Shown: positions 14,623 to 23,344 of the stretch, piece after piece
Position numbering within the stretch: position 1 is the first letter of the stretch
Layout: the number at the start of each line of letters is the position of its first letter
Source of the DNA: Durusdinium trenchii
Lineage: Eukaryota > Sar > Dinophyceae > Suessiales > Symbiodiniaceae
Length of the DNA: 64,000 nucleotides
Reading direction: 5' to 3'
NCBI GenBank assembly: GCA_963970005.1
Contig: CAXAMN010025306.1
Location: 196,961 to 260,960 of the forward strand
The notes under the pieces: model-generated
The model's input: only the letters and a program-made list of their open reading frames with translations
What the model was told of the DNA's origin: nothing
Databases searched by the model: none
Program-made: the position numbers and the translations under genes

Positions 14623-15162
14623 TATCTTCTTTGCATTGACACTGCCACAAAGTTGGATGATAAGACCTTCACCTTGAGCTTTGACACCCAATTACACCAA
14701 TCAAGAAACGAAGCAGCCAAGCGCTGTCTATGATTGATTTGCATTGCGGGGGAGGCGCTGCGCCCTCCCCCCGCATTTTTTTAGTTCCCACTACCGTCCA
14801 CCACCCCCTACTATTTCCAATACCTCTATCACTCGGACCACCCCGCTACGAGTCTTACCACAGTTACCACAACTACTATTTTCTTTGCGTTGACGCTGCC
14901 ACACAGGTGGACTTCTACTTTGCTTATTTAGCCCAAAGAAACCCGAAACCAGTGAAGCTAAAGACAACCGCAAAGAAGTCCCTAGTAAGTGGAATACCTT
15001 TTCTGTTCCCTCCTTTGTTACTGTCACGCTGGCTTTGGTGCTTCGGCCCCTGCCCTTTCTGCTGCTCCTAGTGCTTGTAAAGCACTACCGGCAGAAGCAA
15101 GAGCAAAAACAGTAGGGGAAAAAAACGTGAAAAATCACGGAACACATATCAATCCTATATTT

Positions 15163-15194
15163 CCACCCACCCACCCACCCACCCACCCACCCAC
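15163..15194 (+). repeat. (CCCA)n microsatellite
   Basis: About eight consecutive CCCA units. The flanking 14.7-16.25 kb shows no convincing gene; it contains two CTCGCTGCGAG hairpin motifs (15371-15381 and 15959-15969). Confidence 0.95.
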
Positions 15195-16297
15195 GCAAAC
15201 CGGTGAACCAACCAAGCCTCATTGGAAAGACCTGTTGCAAGAAACGCCTAGGCCTTTTCGTTTTTGGTGTGTGTGCACGATGCGCATAAGATTAAGGCCG
15301 GGGCTCGGATCCAATGATCTGAGAAATATGTATGGCCGCTGTGGCCGCCTTGCGCCATGTCAATTGGACGCTCGCTGCGAGCACATTCTGGCCTACGGAA
15401 TCCCAAGCCGTCAAGTCTTAATCGACGTTTGCCTGCCACCCTGGCTAGGATGGGGAGGGCTTCAGCCCCGGCTCTAATTTTTTCAAAGCCAGAATCAGGT
15501 TGCATTTTATCAACTTTCTGAGGCCCCAGGTATTTGGGCTGGAGATGTCTATAAACGTTGAGCACCTTTGAATTATCCAGATCTACTGGGTGCCCACCAT
15601 GGTGATGGAATAGTAATGAATAGTATGTTTGGAGGTTGGGGGGAGCTATGATTTTAGCCAAACCATGCCAACTCATTTTAGCCAGGGTGATGCGTGAGCC
15701 CAGCAAAGGCTGAATCACTCTGTTTTCTGACCAGAGCAGCGCGATAATGCCACGGGCCACGCAAGCAGAGCTTATGTAGTGTCCGCCCCACCTTTACTAG
15801 CCAGGTAGTCAACCCTATTTTATCCTCTTCGGTGCCCAAGCTTTCAGTTACAGTACATAATTGGTTTCGTCCCATTTTGGATACCTGTCGATTTGACCAA
15901 CCATTAGGGGACCCAACCCCGCCTGCGGTAGCCCAAGAGGGATCTTAAAGTTCCTACGCTCGCTGCGAGTACCTTTGTCTCTGGCAGGGGGGGAGACAAA
16001 CCTCCGTTCAACAGGGCCACGCTTGGGATGAATGGTGCACGCCGCACGCGGCTTAACCAGCTCAAGGCGGTTTCAGACTGCCGTGCGTGAACCACTGTAA
16101 TCGCCAGAAACGGTTCTACTTAGGAACGAAACCAAATGGGAAATTAAAGTCCGAACTGTGCAGGTGCGCAGTTGGACGTCCCCAATTGTATCACAGATGA
16201 CTGATGAGTGTGTTTGTTAGTGCTAATAAATCAGGAATTCAAGAAACAATCAGGTTGCCCGTGAGTCCAGGGTGTACACGCGAACACACACACAGAC

Positions 16298-16671
16298 ACA
16301 CTTAGACAATGGGTTTGCAGTTACATCAATTCCCCGAGGAAATGAATGAGGGAACGGAAAGGTGGCAAAGTCCGCAATCAACTGAATGTTGAACAAATGT
16401 TGCACAAAGCGCTCAACGAAAGCGGCGGTCAGCAGCTGCAGAACGGCGGAGGGAAACCTGTTTGTGGGGTGGTATCATGCAAAACGACCATGAAACAAAC
16501 CGGAGGAAATTGGAGTCACAGCTTGCGATCAAGGCAGGTACGCTGGGATGATCCGTCCCAGTATCACCAGGAAATCGAGAGTGTCCTCGTTGGTGGCAGA
16601 CTCTCGTCCCTGCTGCCACCCCCTGCTTGTGGAAAACTCTTAAATACAGAGTGTGACACACACACACACAC
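16298..16671 (+). repeat. Group-1 repeat unit, copy A (374 bp)
   Basis: The unit is nearly identical to 17331-17705. It starts ACACTTAGACAATGGG and ends in a (CA)n run. Conserved internal blocks AAAGTCCG and ACCTG followed by a CATG-loop-CATG segment are shared, at lower identity, with the group-3 units at 20.75 and 21.84 kb. The 3' third carries the putative pseudoknotted RNA fold. Confidence 0.9.
16534..16626 (+). ncRNA. Putative pseudoknotted RNA element, copy 1 (group 1)
   Basis: Closing stem: GCAGG 16534-16538 with CCTGC 16622-16626. Hairpin 1: CTGGGA 16543-16548 with TCCCAG 16556-16561, loop TGATCCG. Hairpin 2: CGAGAGT 16576-16582 with ACTCTCG 16600-16606. Pseudoknot: GGTGGCAG in the hairpin-2 loop (16592-16599) with CTGCCACC 16613-16620, all eight pairs perfect. 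A further small stem, ACTCT 16636-16640 with AGAGT 16648-16652, and a (CA)n run follow. Strand is inferred from loop conservation among copies. Function unknown. Confidence 0.5.
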
Positions 16672-17330
16672 TCGGCCGCTTTGTGGCGCTCTCGCGGAGG
16701 ACCTAAATAGGCACCTAAACAGCCTTAGAAACAAGAGAAAGAAAGCCAGAAAGAGCAGCGCTAAAAGGGCAAGAGAGAAAGATAGGAGTAGTAAAAAGTG
16801 AATACTTAGCCCTTGACTGGGGGAGAGAAACGAGCCTCAAGAACAACCCAAAAAGCCTGAGAGAAAGCCCAAGAAACGACAAAAGGCGCAAGAAAGAAAG
16901 AGGGGGGGCAGGGAGGTGTATGTACATGTGTGTGTCCGTGTGTGTGTGTGTGTATGAATACCAGTTGATTACTTAGCCGAAGTGAATTAGGTGCAATAGT
17001 TAGGGAGCGGGACTTTAGTCTTACACCTCAGGGGTAGAGTAGACTAGAAAAGGGACAACAGAGGGAAAGGCACCGACGCACAAGCGCGTCGAGTACCATT
17101 GGGGTGTTTGGGTAAAGAACACGTCGGGGTTAATTCTCCGTATGCCCGGCGGCTTCGAATTTCCGTGGACCCGGTGGTTTGGATTTCGAGAATCCGAGAA
17201 TACGGTGAGTGAGACGAAAATCAGTTAAGAGAATCCAACGCGTGCAGAAACCAATTGAATCAGTTACACGATACTCCGGAATGAAAGCAGCGACCGCACT
17301 GTGTACTCAAGTGGGACGACACAGCGGCGC

Positions 17331-17705
17331 ACACTTAGACAATGGGTTTGCAGTTACATCAATTCCCCGAGGAAATGAATGAGGGAACGGGAAGGTGGCA
17401 AAGTCCGCAATCAACTGAATGTTGAACAAATGTTGCGCAAAACGCTCAAACGAAAGCGGCGGTCAGCAGCTGCAGAACGGCGGAGGGAAACCTGCTTGTG
17501 GGGTGGTATCATGCAAAACGACCATGAAAACAAACTGGAGGAAATTGGAGTCACAGCTTGCGATCAAGGCAGGTATGCTGGGATGATCAGTCCCAGTATC
17601 ACCAGGAAATTGAGAGTGTCTTCGTCGGTGGCAGACTCTCGTTCCTGCTGCCACCCCCTGCTTGTGGAAAACTCTTAGATACAGAGTGTGACACACACAC
17701 ACACT
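17331..17705 (+). repeat. Group-1 repeat unit, copy B (375 bp)
   Basis: Near-identical second copy of 16298-16671, 1,033 bp downstream. The 660 bp between copies holds an A/G-rich stretch, a (GT)n run near 16928-16955 and no ORF of note. Confidence 0.9.
17569..17661 (+). ncRNA. Putative pseudoknotted RNA element, copy 2 (group 1)
   Basis: Closing stem 17569-17573 with 17657-17661. Hairpin 1 CTGGGA 17578-17583 with TCCCAG 17591-17596, loop TGATCAG. Hairpin 2 TGAGAGT 17611-17617 with ACTCTCG, where the C-to-T change from copy 1 turns a C-G pair into T-G and keeps pairing. Pseudoknot GGTGGCAG 17627-17634 with CTGCCACC 17648-17655. Confidence 0.5.
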
Positions 17706-18020
17706 TGAGATGAGTGCTCCGTGGAGCTAAGCTTCAGTGCTTCGCGGTGTGCAGTAGCCCTTTGCGTGAAGTAACTTAGCCCTTGACTTGATGGAACGGC
17801 ATGAATGCAAGGTCGGACAAATAGAATGTTTCAACATGGGTGGAACGCGAATGCTTAAAATCAGTGCAGGTACAGGTGGGTGATCAGTCCACCCTTCCCT
17901 CGTCATACCGTAGCTTCATTGCATACGGTAGGTATGACGAGCCCCCTGCTGGAAAATCACGGGTAAGAATATATCTCAAAGCAATTAGAGTAGAGACCCT
18001 GGAAACGTATGTTGACACGC
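17703..18020 (+). repeat. Group-2 repeat unit, copy A
   Basis: Close match to 18574-18887 (both contain TGAGTGCTCCGTGGAGCTAA and ATGCAAGGTCGGACAAATAG). It abuts the end of group-1 copy B directly. Confidence 0.85.
17866..17947 (+). ncRNA. Putative structured RNA element, copy 3 (group 2, no pseudoknot strand)
   Basis: Closing stem GCAGG 17866-17870 with CCTGC about 17944-17948. Hairpin 1 GGTGGG 17875-17880 with TCCACC 17888-17893, loop TGATCAG. Hairpin 2 CTCGTCATACC 17899-17909 with GGTATGACGAG 17931-17941, 11 pairs, loop containing GCTTCATTGC. An alternative inner stem CCGTA/TACGG is possible. The 8-nt strand that forms the pseudoknot in groups 1, 3 and 4 is absent here. Confidence 0.45.
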
Positions 18021-18059
18021 GCAATGTGCCGAATCGGCGCTGCAAAACATTTACGCCTT

Positions 18060-18570
18060 AGAAAGAAAAGGAAAGGGAGAAATAGCAAGAGGAAGAGGGC
18101 AAGAGAGAAAGTAGATGTAAGTAAAAGCACGCAGTCGGTTGGAGATCGTCCAAGCAAGGGTGTCGAGTGAACCGCAAAATAAGGCGCTGCCTGATTTGTA
18201 TCTACCTGAGTAACTACCTAACAAGCCTGAGAAAGACAGAGAAAGGGAGAAAGGGCAAAAAGAAAAGGGCAAGAGTGAAAGTAGGTGTAAGTAGATGCAG
18301 GCAGTCTGTGGGATATCTACCGAGCAACGGTGCCGAATGAACAGCAAATTAGGAACCAGCAGGTCCTGGCGAACCGAAGCCGATTCTGGCGCTGCCTGAA
18401 TGACATCTGCCGGAATAGCCACCTAACAAGCCTGAGGAAGACAGAGAAAGGGAGAAAGAGCAAGGGCAAGAGTGAAAGTCAGTAAGCAGGTGAAAGTAGT
18501 TACAGGCAGTCTGTTGTTATATATCTTCCGAGCAAGGGTGCCGAATGAACGGCATTAGGAACCAGCAGGT
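18060..18570 (+). repeat. Three tandem ~130-200-bp purine-rich repeat units
   Basis: Units share GAAAGGGAGAAA, GGGCAAGAG, a GTAAGTA run, GCAGTC and a GCAAGGGTGCCGAATGAAC-like block. They begin near 18060, 18236 and 18435 with decreasing completeness. They separate the two group-2 copies. Confidence 0.7.
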
Positions 18571-18573
18571 GCT

Positions 18574-18887
18574 GCACTTGAGTTGAGTGCTCCGTGGAGC
18601 TAAGTTTCAGTGCTTGTGCAGTAGCCCTTTACGTGAAGTAACTTAGCCCTTGACTTGATGGAGCGGCGTGAATGCAAGGTCGGACAAATAGAATGTTTCA
18701 ACATGGGTGAAACGCGAATGTTTAAAATCAGTGCAGGTACAGGTGGATGATCAGTCCACCCTTCCCTCGTCATACCGTAGCTTCATTGCGTACGGTAGGT
18801 ATGACGAGCCCCCTGCTGGAAAATCACGGGTAAGATTAGACCTGAAAGTAATTAGAGCAGAGACCCTGGAAACGGGTGTTGATGCAC
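18574..18887 (+). repeat. Group-2 repeat unit, copy B
   Basis: Second copy of 17703-18020, about 870 bp downstream. Divergence is mostly single substitutions, including a hairpin-compatible G-to-A in hairpin 1. Confidence 0.85.
18733..18816 (+). ncRNA. Putative structured RNA element, copy 4 (group 2)
   Basis: Closing stem 18733-18737 with 18812-18816. Hairpin 1 GGTGGA 18742-18747 with TCCACC 18755-18760 (the closing pair next to the loop is A-T here, G-T in copy 3), loop TGATCAG. Hairpin 2 18766-18776 with 18798-18808, 11 perfect pairs. No downstream pseudoknot strand. Confidence 0.45.
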
Positions 18888-19280
18888 TCAAGATATTGCA
18901 CGCTGACTCGATGGCGGTTTGCCACACGCCAGCCTAAATACAAACCTAGGGGTCCAAGTAAGGTGAAAACCTCCAAAGCCCACAAACTCGAGAAACGGAA
19001 AGGCCGCGACAGGATGACGACCTTCGCTCGCATCTGCAATGGCTGGCAATCTTGTTGCAGTTGAAACGGGGCCCAGTGCGAAGTGAAAGCCATCACTGAA
19101 GCAGGTACGTCATCGGGTACGTCATCGGGCGTCCCTGATGATATCCCAGGAGCATATGAGGAGCTTCATTGGATGGAGCCTCGTCATACGTCCTCTCCAT
19201 CCCCTGCTATAAAGATGAAGAAAAGGAAGCAGTGTTGCACAAAGATACATCTTCGAAGGAACCCCTGGCACTCGAAGGAC
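18885..19280 (+). repeat. Group-4 repeat unit, copy A
   Basis: Matches 20323-20740, sharing CACTCAAGATATTG, CCTAGGGGTCCAA, GCCGCGACAGGATGACGAC and the terminal CATCTTCGAAGGA block. Copy A starts directly where group-2 copy B ends. Confidence 0.85.
19101..19207 (+). ncRNA. Putative pseudoknotted RNA element, copy 7 (group 4)
   Basis: Closing stem GCAGG 19101-19105 with CCTGC 19203-19207, extended by an A-T pair outside. The first hairpin is diverged (CATCGGG with CCC-T-GATG). Hairpin 2 pairs a GAGG-ended strand with CCTC across loop AGCTTCATTGGATGGAG, with one mismatch and a GTC bulge. Pseudoknot GGATGGAG 19171-19178 with CTCCATCC 19195-19202, eight perfect pairs. Confidence 0.4.
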
Positions 19281-19700
19281 TAACGCCTCCCGATTAGGGA
19301 GGCAAAATTAGTCTAATGTATATGTGTGCGCGCAGCATGGGCAAAAAGATGAAGACGTGAGAAGGAGGACGGGACGGGGCAAAAGTGTATGTGGTTGCGA
19401 TAGAAGGGGAAACCAAACGCACAGGGACAAACGGTGAACCGTACCTCATTGTCAGAACCTGGGCGACCTGAAACCTGGGTTGAAGGTGGATGTGCGCGTA
19501 CAAGCTAAGAGCCGGACCAACGTCCACGCAAGAGAAAGAAAGGAGTGAAACTACAGGACATGAAGCAGGGAAGAAAAACATGAAACGAAAGAAGGAAAGA
19601 AAGTGTAAGTGAAGGTGGAAGGATGAAAAGGGGAACTTCAATGGAGGGGCCGGAAACCAACGACAACAAACGTCATTAAAACCTAGGATTAAACTGTGCG
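19281..19700. other. Interval without recognised gene
   Basis: About 420 bp between group-4 copy A and the LINE fragment. It is purine-rich on the plus strand with a few short ORFs and no recognisable element. Confidence 0.6.
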
Positions 19701-19949
19701 TGCAGAAGATGTAAATTACTTGGGCATATAATTAGAAGCAGTAATGATGACCCCATGAGACAAGTATCATTCGTTGATAGCACTGCATCCAGAGTTGATT
19801 ACGGCGCCAAACGAGTTGGGAAACCGAGGCAAAACTGGCTGCATATCACAAAGAAATTTGCATACGAAAACGTTTTGAGACATCATAATTTCGATGAAAA
19901 CACCGATGATGCAAGAATATATGCAGCCGCATTGAACAGAGATTTTTAA
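19701..19949 (+). pseudogene. LINE (non-LTR retrotransposon) reverse-transcriptase C-terminal fragment
   Basis: Translation in the frame of ATG 19755, continued upstream to about 19701, reads L-L-G-H-I-I-R-S-S-N-D-D-P-M-R-Q-V-S-F, then R-V-G-K-P-R-Q-N-W and A-A-A-L-N-R-D-F before TAA. The pattern L-G-H-I-x-R...D-P-x-R and R-V-G-(R/K)-P-R-x-x-W is typical of the region C-terminal to the RT in many LINE-like and group II-like ORFs. Only about 80 codons remain, so this is a 3'-end fragment, consistent with 5'-truncated integration. Confidence 0.65.
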
Positions 19950-20322
19950 TTGCCGTTCTTTGGCTGTGCCAACGCCTTGCAATAAGCCCGTCCGGACCAG
20001 GTCGGCGCGAGGTATGGCTGGAAAAAAAGAACTGTGCGTGCTGTGTGTGCACCTAAGGTGGCGACAGACCCCACTGGGTCTTGAACAAGCTTTGGACCAC
20101 GTGGTGCCTTGCCAAAGTGGCTGGCGTGCCCGTAGGCTGCCTACTCAGACGTTACTTAGATTCAATAACTCATCACTTGGCAAATAAGTTTGGCATAGGC
20201 CTCCTACGCTCGCTGCGAGCTGTTTTGTTTCCGGGCAATGTAAACGTTGGACAAACCCCCAGTTGGACGGGGCCACAGGGGGGACTCCTTGGGTACACCC
20301 TGGGCTGGCATGAAGCCAGACA

Positions 20323-20740
20323 CACTCAAGATATTGCGTACTGACTCGATTGCGGCTTGCCAGACGCCAGCCTAAGTAAAACCTAGGGGTCCAAACAAGG
20401 TGAACACCTCCAAAGCCCACGAACTCGATCGAGAAACCGAACGGCCGCGACAGGATGACGACGTTCGCTCGCATCCGCAGAATGGTGAGCCGCTGCAATG
20501 GCTGGCAATCTTGTTGCAGTTGAAGCGGGGCCCAGTGCGAAGTGAAAGTCATCACTGCAGCAGGTACGTCACCAGGTGCCCCTGATGATATCCTAGGAGC
20601 GTATGAGCGTATGAGGAGCTTCATTGGATGGAGCCTCGTCATACGTCCTCTCCACCCCCTGCTATAAAGATGAAACACAGTGTCGAAAACAAACGGTGTT
20701 GCACAAAGATACATCTTCGAAGGAGCCCCTGTGACTCCAA
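20323..20740 (+). repeat. Group-4 repeat unit, copy B
   Basis: Second copy of 18885-19280, 1,438 bp downstream and separated from it by the LINE fragment and a segment with the CTCGCTGCGAG hairpin motif at 20209-20219. It joins the first group-3 unit at about 20745. Confidence 0.85.
20560..20662 (+). ncRNA. Putative pseudoknotted RNA element, copy 8 (group 4)
   Basis: Closing stem 20560-20564 with 20658-20662. Hairpin 2 pairs GCGTATGAGG with CCTC-(GTC)-ATACGT, ten pairs with a 3-nt bulge; it repairs the A-C mismatch of copy 7 to G-C. The pseudoknot keeps seven of eight pairs (GGATGGAG with CTCCACCC). Confidence 0.4.
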
Positions 20741-20746
20741 GGGTTT

Positions 20747-21130
20747 CACACTCTGACACTTGTATTCAGTGAACTCAGTTACCACGTTGGGAAGAAAGGC
20801 GGTGGAACAGCATGGCGGAAAGTCCGAGACAATTGTAGGTGTTTGAACAAAAGCTGTTTCCCTTGACTGCGGTGACGAAGCGGCGCAACTCAGCTGCAAA
20901 AGTGGCTGTGGGAGACCTGTTGGTGGGGAAAGTATCATGGAAACCACCATGAATCAAATCGAGAGTGGAAAAGCTTGGTCAACAGTTGAAGGTGCAGGTA
21001 CACAGGGATGATCAGTCCCTGCTTCCCCTTCTTGTCCACAGCTTCATTGCGTGTGGTAGGACAAGAAGGCCACACGCCCCTGCCTGTAAGGAGTGGTGGA
21101 AAACCCTTTGTCCAGGGGTGGACACACACA
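20747..21130 (+). repeat. Group-3 repeat unit, copy A (~384 bp)
   Basis: Nearly identical to 21844-22227 (a single indel noticed). Starts CACACTCTGACACTTGTATT and ends in a (CA)n run. Internal blocks resemble group-1 units at lower identity. Confidence 0.95.
20994..21083 (+). ncRNA. Putative pseudoknotted RNA element, copy 5 (group 3)
   Basis: Closing stem GCAGG 20994-20998 with CCTGC 21079-21083. Hairpin 1 CAGGGA 21003-21008 with TCCCTG 21016-21021, loop TGATCAG. Hairpin 2 CCTTCTTGTCC 21027-21037 with GGACAAGAAGG 21059-21069, 11 pairs. Pseudoknot GCGTGTGG 21049-21056 with CCACACGC 21070-21077, eight perfect pairs. A trailing stem CCCT/AGGG (21104-21107, 21114-21117) precedes (CA)n. Confidence 0.5.
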
Positions 21131-21843
21131 GGTCGCCGCATCCGGCGCTTTTTTCCAAAAACCGGTGGCAAGCGTGGTGGTTGTGTCCTTAGTTGTCGCT
21201 GAAAGGGGAGGTAGTGTGGTTCGTAAATCATCGCTAGGCATCATCTCGCAGAGGCGGCGAGCAGTTATGGAAAGACAGTTCGGTCAAAAGGCTGCGGGAA
21301 ACATGGTGACATGCTATGCTAGAGTGAGCCTGAGGGACCGAAGGTTCCAAAAAGAGTGGCGAAAGCAGAAGGACCTGAAAACAACTTGTCACTGCATGTC
21401 AAAGGATTTGTCCTGCGGCACGCCGGAGAGAAAGCGGGGTGACATAGTGTTGTTGAAAATCTCATCGCTCGTGTTGACGGGGAGTGTGTTGTAAGGTGGT
21501 GCTGGATGTGAGCTTGTTGTCAAGTGTGATCATGCATCTCGAATTAGATTGGAGAACTCCAATGCACAAGCTTGAGTTCTGCTGATGAAAAGGTCACGGC
21601 ATTAATATAAGATTGCAACATGTGGAAAAAACAAGCATGAAAGATCCGAAATCTGATGTATTCGAAAGTAACCGTTTTTGGGCCCGGCGGCCAGTGTATC
21701 GGTTGATTCAGTGAGGGTGTCGGTGACTGCCTGTGAGGGTCCAATGAGTGGTGGTGCTTTGGGGCGGTTGCTTTCCCATGTAAAAACGGCGCCCCTGTGA
21801 CGGGGATCACACTCAGCACCCGAGTGGGACGGCTGAGCGAAAC
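21131..21843. other. Spacer between group-3 copies
   Basis: About 710 bp between the two near-identical group-3 units. Several short ORFs overlap on both strands; none resembles a family I know. Confidence 0.6.
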
Positions 21844-22227
21844 ACACTCTGACACTTGTATTCAGTGAACTCAGTTACCACGTTGGGAAGAAAGGCGGTG
21901 GAACAGCATGGCGGAAAGTCCGAGACAATTGTAGGTGTTTGAACAAAAGCTGTTTCCCTTGACTGCGGTGACGAAGCGGCGCAACTCAGCTGCAAAAGTG
22001 GCTGTGGGAGACCTGTTGGTGGGGAAAGTATCATGGAAACCACCATGAATCAAATCGAGAGTGGAAAAGCTTGGTCAACAGTTGAAGGTGCAGGTACACA
22101 GGGATGATCAGTCCCTGCTTCCCCTTCTTGTCCACAGCTTCATTGCGTGTGGTAGGACAAGAAGGCCACACGCCCCTGCCTGTAAGGAGTGGTGGAAAAC
22201 CCTTTGTCCAGGGGTGGACACACACAC
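21844..22227 (+). repeat. Group-3 repeat unit, copy B
   Basis: Second, nearly identical copy of 20747-21130, about 1.1 kb downstream, implying a recent duplication. Confidence 0.95.
22090..22179 (+). ncRNA. Putative pseudoknotted RNA element, copy 6 (group 3)
   Basis: Closing stem 22090-22094 with 22175-22179. Hairpin 1 22099-22104 with 22112-22117, loop TGATCAG. Pseudoknot GCGTGTGG 22145-22152 with CCACACGC 22166-22173. Sequence is the same as copy 5. Confidence 0.5.
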
Positions 22228-22709
22228 ACACGCCCGTCTAAGCAAAAAATCTAAGGGGTCGGCAAGGCCGCAAAGATTTCGAGAAACAGAAGGAAGAAAA
22301 CAGGTTCAAGCCGGACGAGGAGAGAGAGAGAAGAGATAAGCAAGGTTGAAGACAAAAGTGAGAGACCGGGCCACCTAACACTACTTGAGAAGCAGACAGA
22401 AGCAGACTGGCCTAAAAGGTTCAAAGACATCAAGGCTGGAAACCCGGCCAACCGAACTGGTGTGCCGGGATGCAGACCCGGACCCGAGGTGCGCCTGCAA
22501 AGACTACCTCCAGGAAGTAGGCAGAAGAAGGTAAACAATGGTCCACAAAAAATGGAAACTTCAGGACAGCGACTGACAAGAGGAGAGGGGACGCGACCCT
22601 TCTCAAATGGTCATTTTTGCCACCAGATGGGGGCACTCTGCGGGCTCACCCTGGGCTCTCCCAAGGGTGAAGTGCATACAAATGCTTGAGGAAACTCGGA
22701 ATAAAAAGG

Positions 22710-22950
22710 AAAACCTGAAAATTTAGATAACAATGCAGCGTTGTGCAGCGTTGAGCTTCGGAAAGAAACCAAATCAATCCACATCGCAATCATAGCCAAA
22801 CTTCAGCCAGGCATCCTAAGTCGATATCACAGACCAACGCAAGATAACGCACGTGCCTTTCTTAATGCCAGGCTTGCTTGCATGGTCCTCGGTGCCCTGC
22901 AAATCCTACTGCAGCGTCAAGCAAATAAGAAACCAATGAGTCCAGGGCAT
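22710..22950 (+). repeat. Repeat D, copy 2 (lacks the internal exon)
   Basis: Similar to 13692-13880 joined to 14393-14430. The shared right block contains CAAGCAAATAAGAAAC and ATGAGTCCAGGG. The Lys-rich exon of copy 1 is missing between the blocks. Confidence 0.65.
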
Positions 22951-22996
22951 ATATACACACACAGGGCCTTTCTCTCTCCAGCTTGCCATTTGTGAT

Positions 22997-23024
22997 GTTG
23001 TTGTTGTTGTTGTTGTTGTTGTTG
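22997..23024 (+). repeat. (TTG)n microsatellite
   Basis: Nine or so TTG units followed by TCG/CCG variants. Confidence 0.95.
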
Positions 23025-23344
23025 TCGCCGTCGCCATCCTTGTGTGTGTTTTCTCGCCATCCTTGTCCTTGTCGTGTTGCTGCTTTGCTGCTGGTGCTGT
23101 TTTTGCTGTCAACATTGTTGACATCATGACTGCGTGCCATGTGCACGTACTCGTTTCATGTTCAGCCTTTTGTTCCATGGGCCTTGCCCCCTCATTGCTC
23201 AACCCTGTCATGTACGAAGTGGACGAGTTGGTGCAGCTTTGGCAGGACTTGTTAGTTTTGTATATGTTTGATTATGTTTGTGTCACATAAGTCACATAAG
23301 GCTCAAAATGCAGTAGGAGATCACGGTGGGGCGCAAGAACCGCA

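Noticed and set aside
19135..20588. Hammerhead ribozyme core (CTGATGA at 19135 and 20582)
   Set aside because: No GAAA with flanking stems and no NUH cleavage site in the right arrangement; the motif lies in the first hairpin of the group-4 RNA fold.
16534..22179. HDV-like or twister ribozyme identity for the repeated RNA fold
   Set aside because: The order of helices differs from the HDV nested double pseudoknot, and twister consensus bases are not present.
16298..22227. CRISPR-like array from repeated units
   Set aside because: Units are hundreds of bases long, unequally spaced and of several families; the host is a eukaryote.
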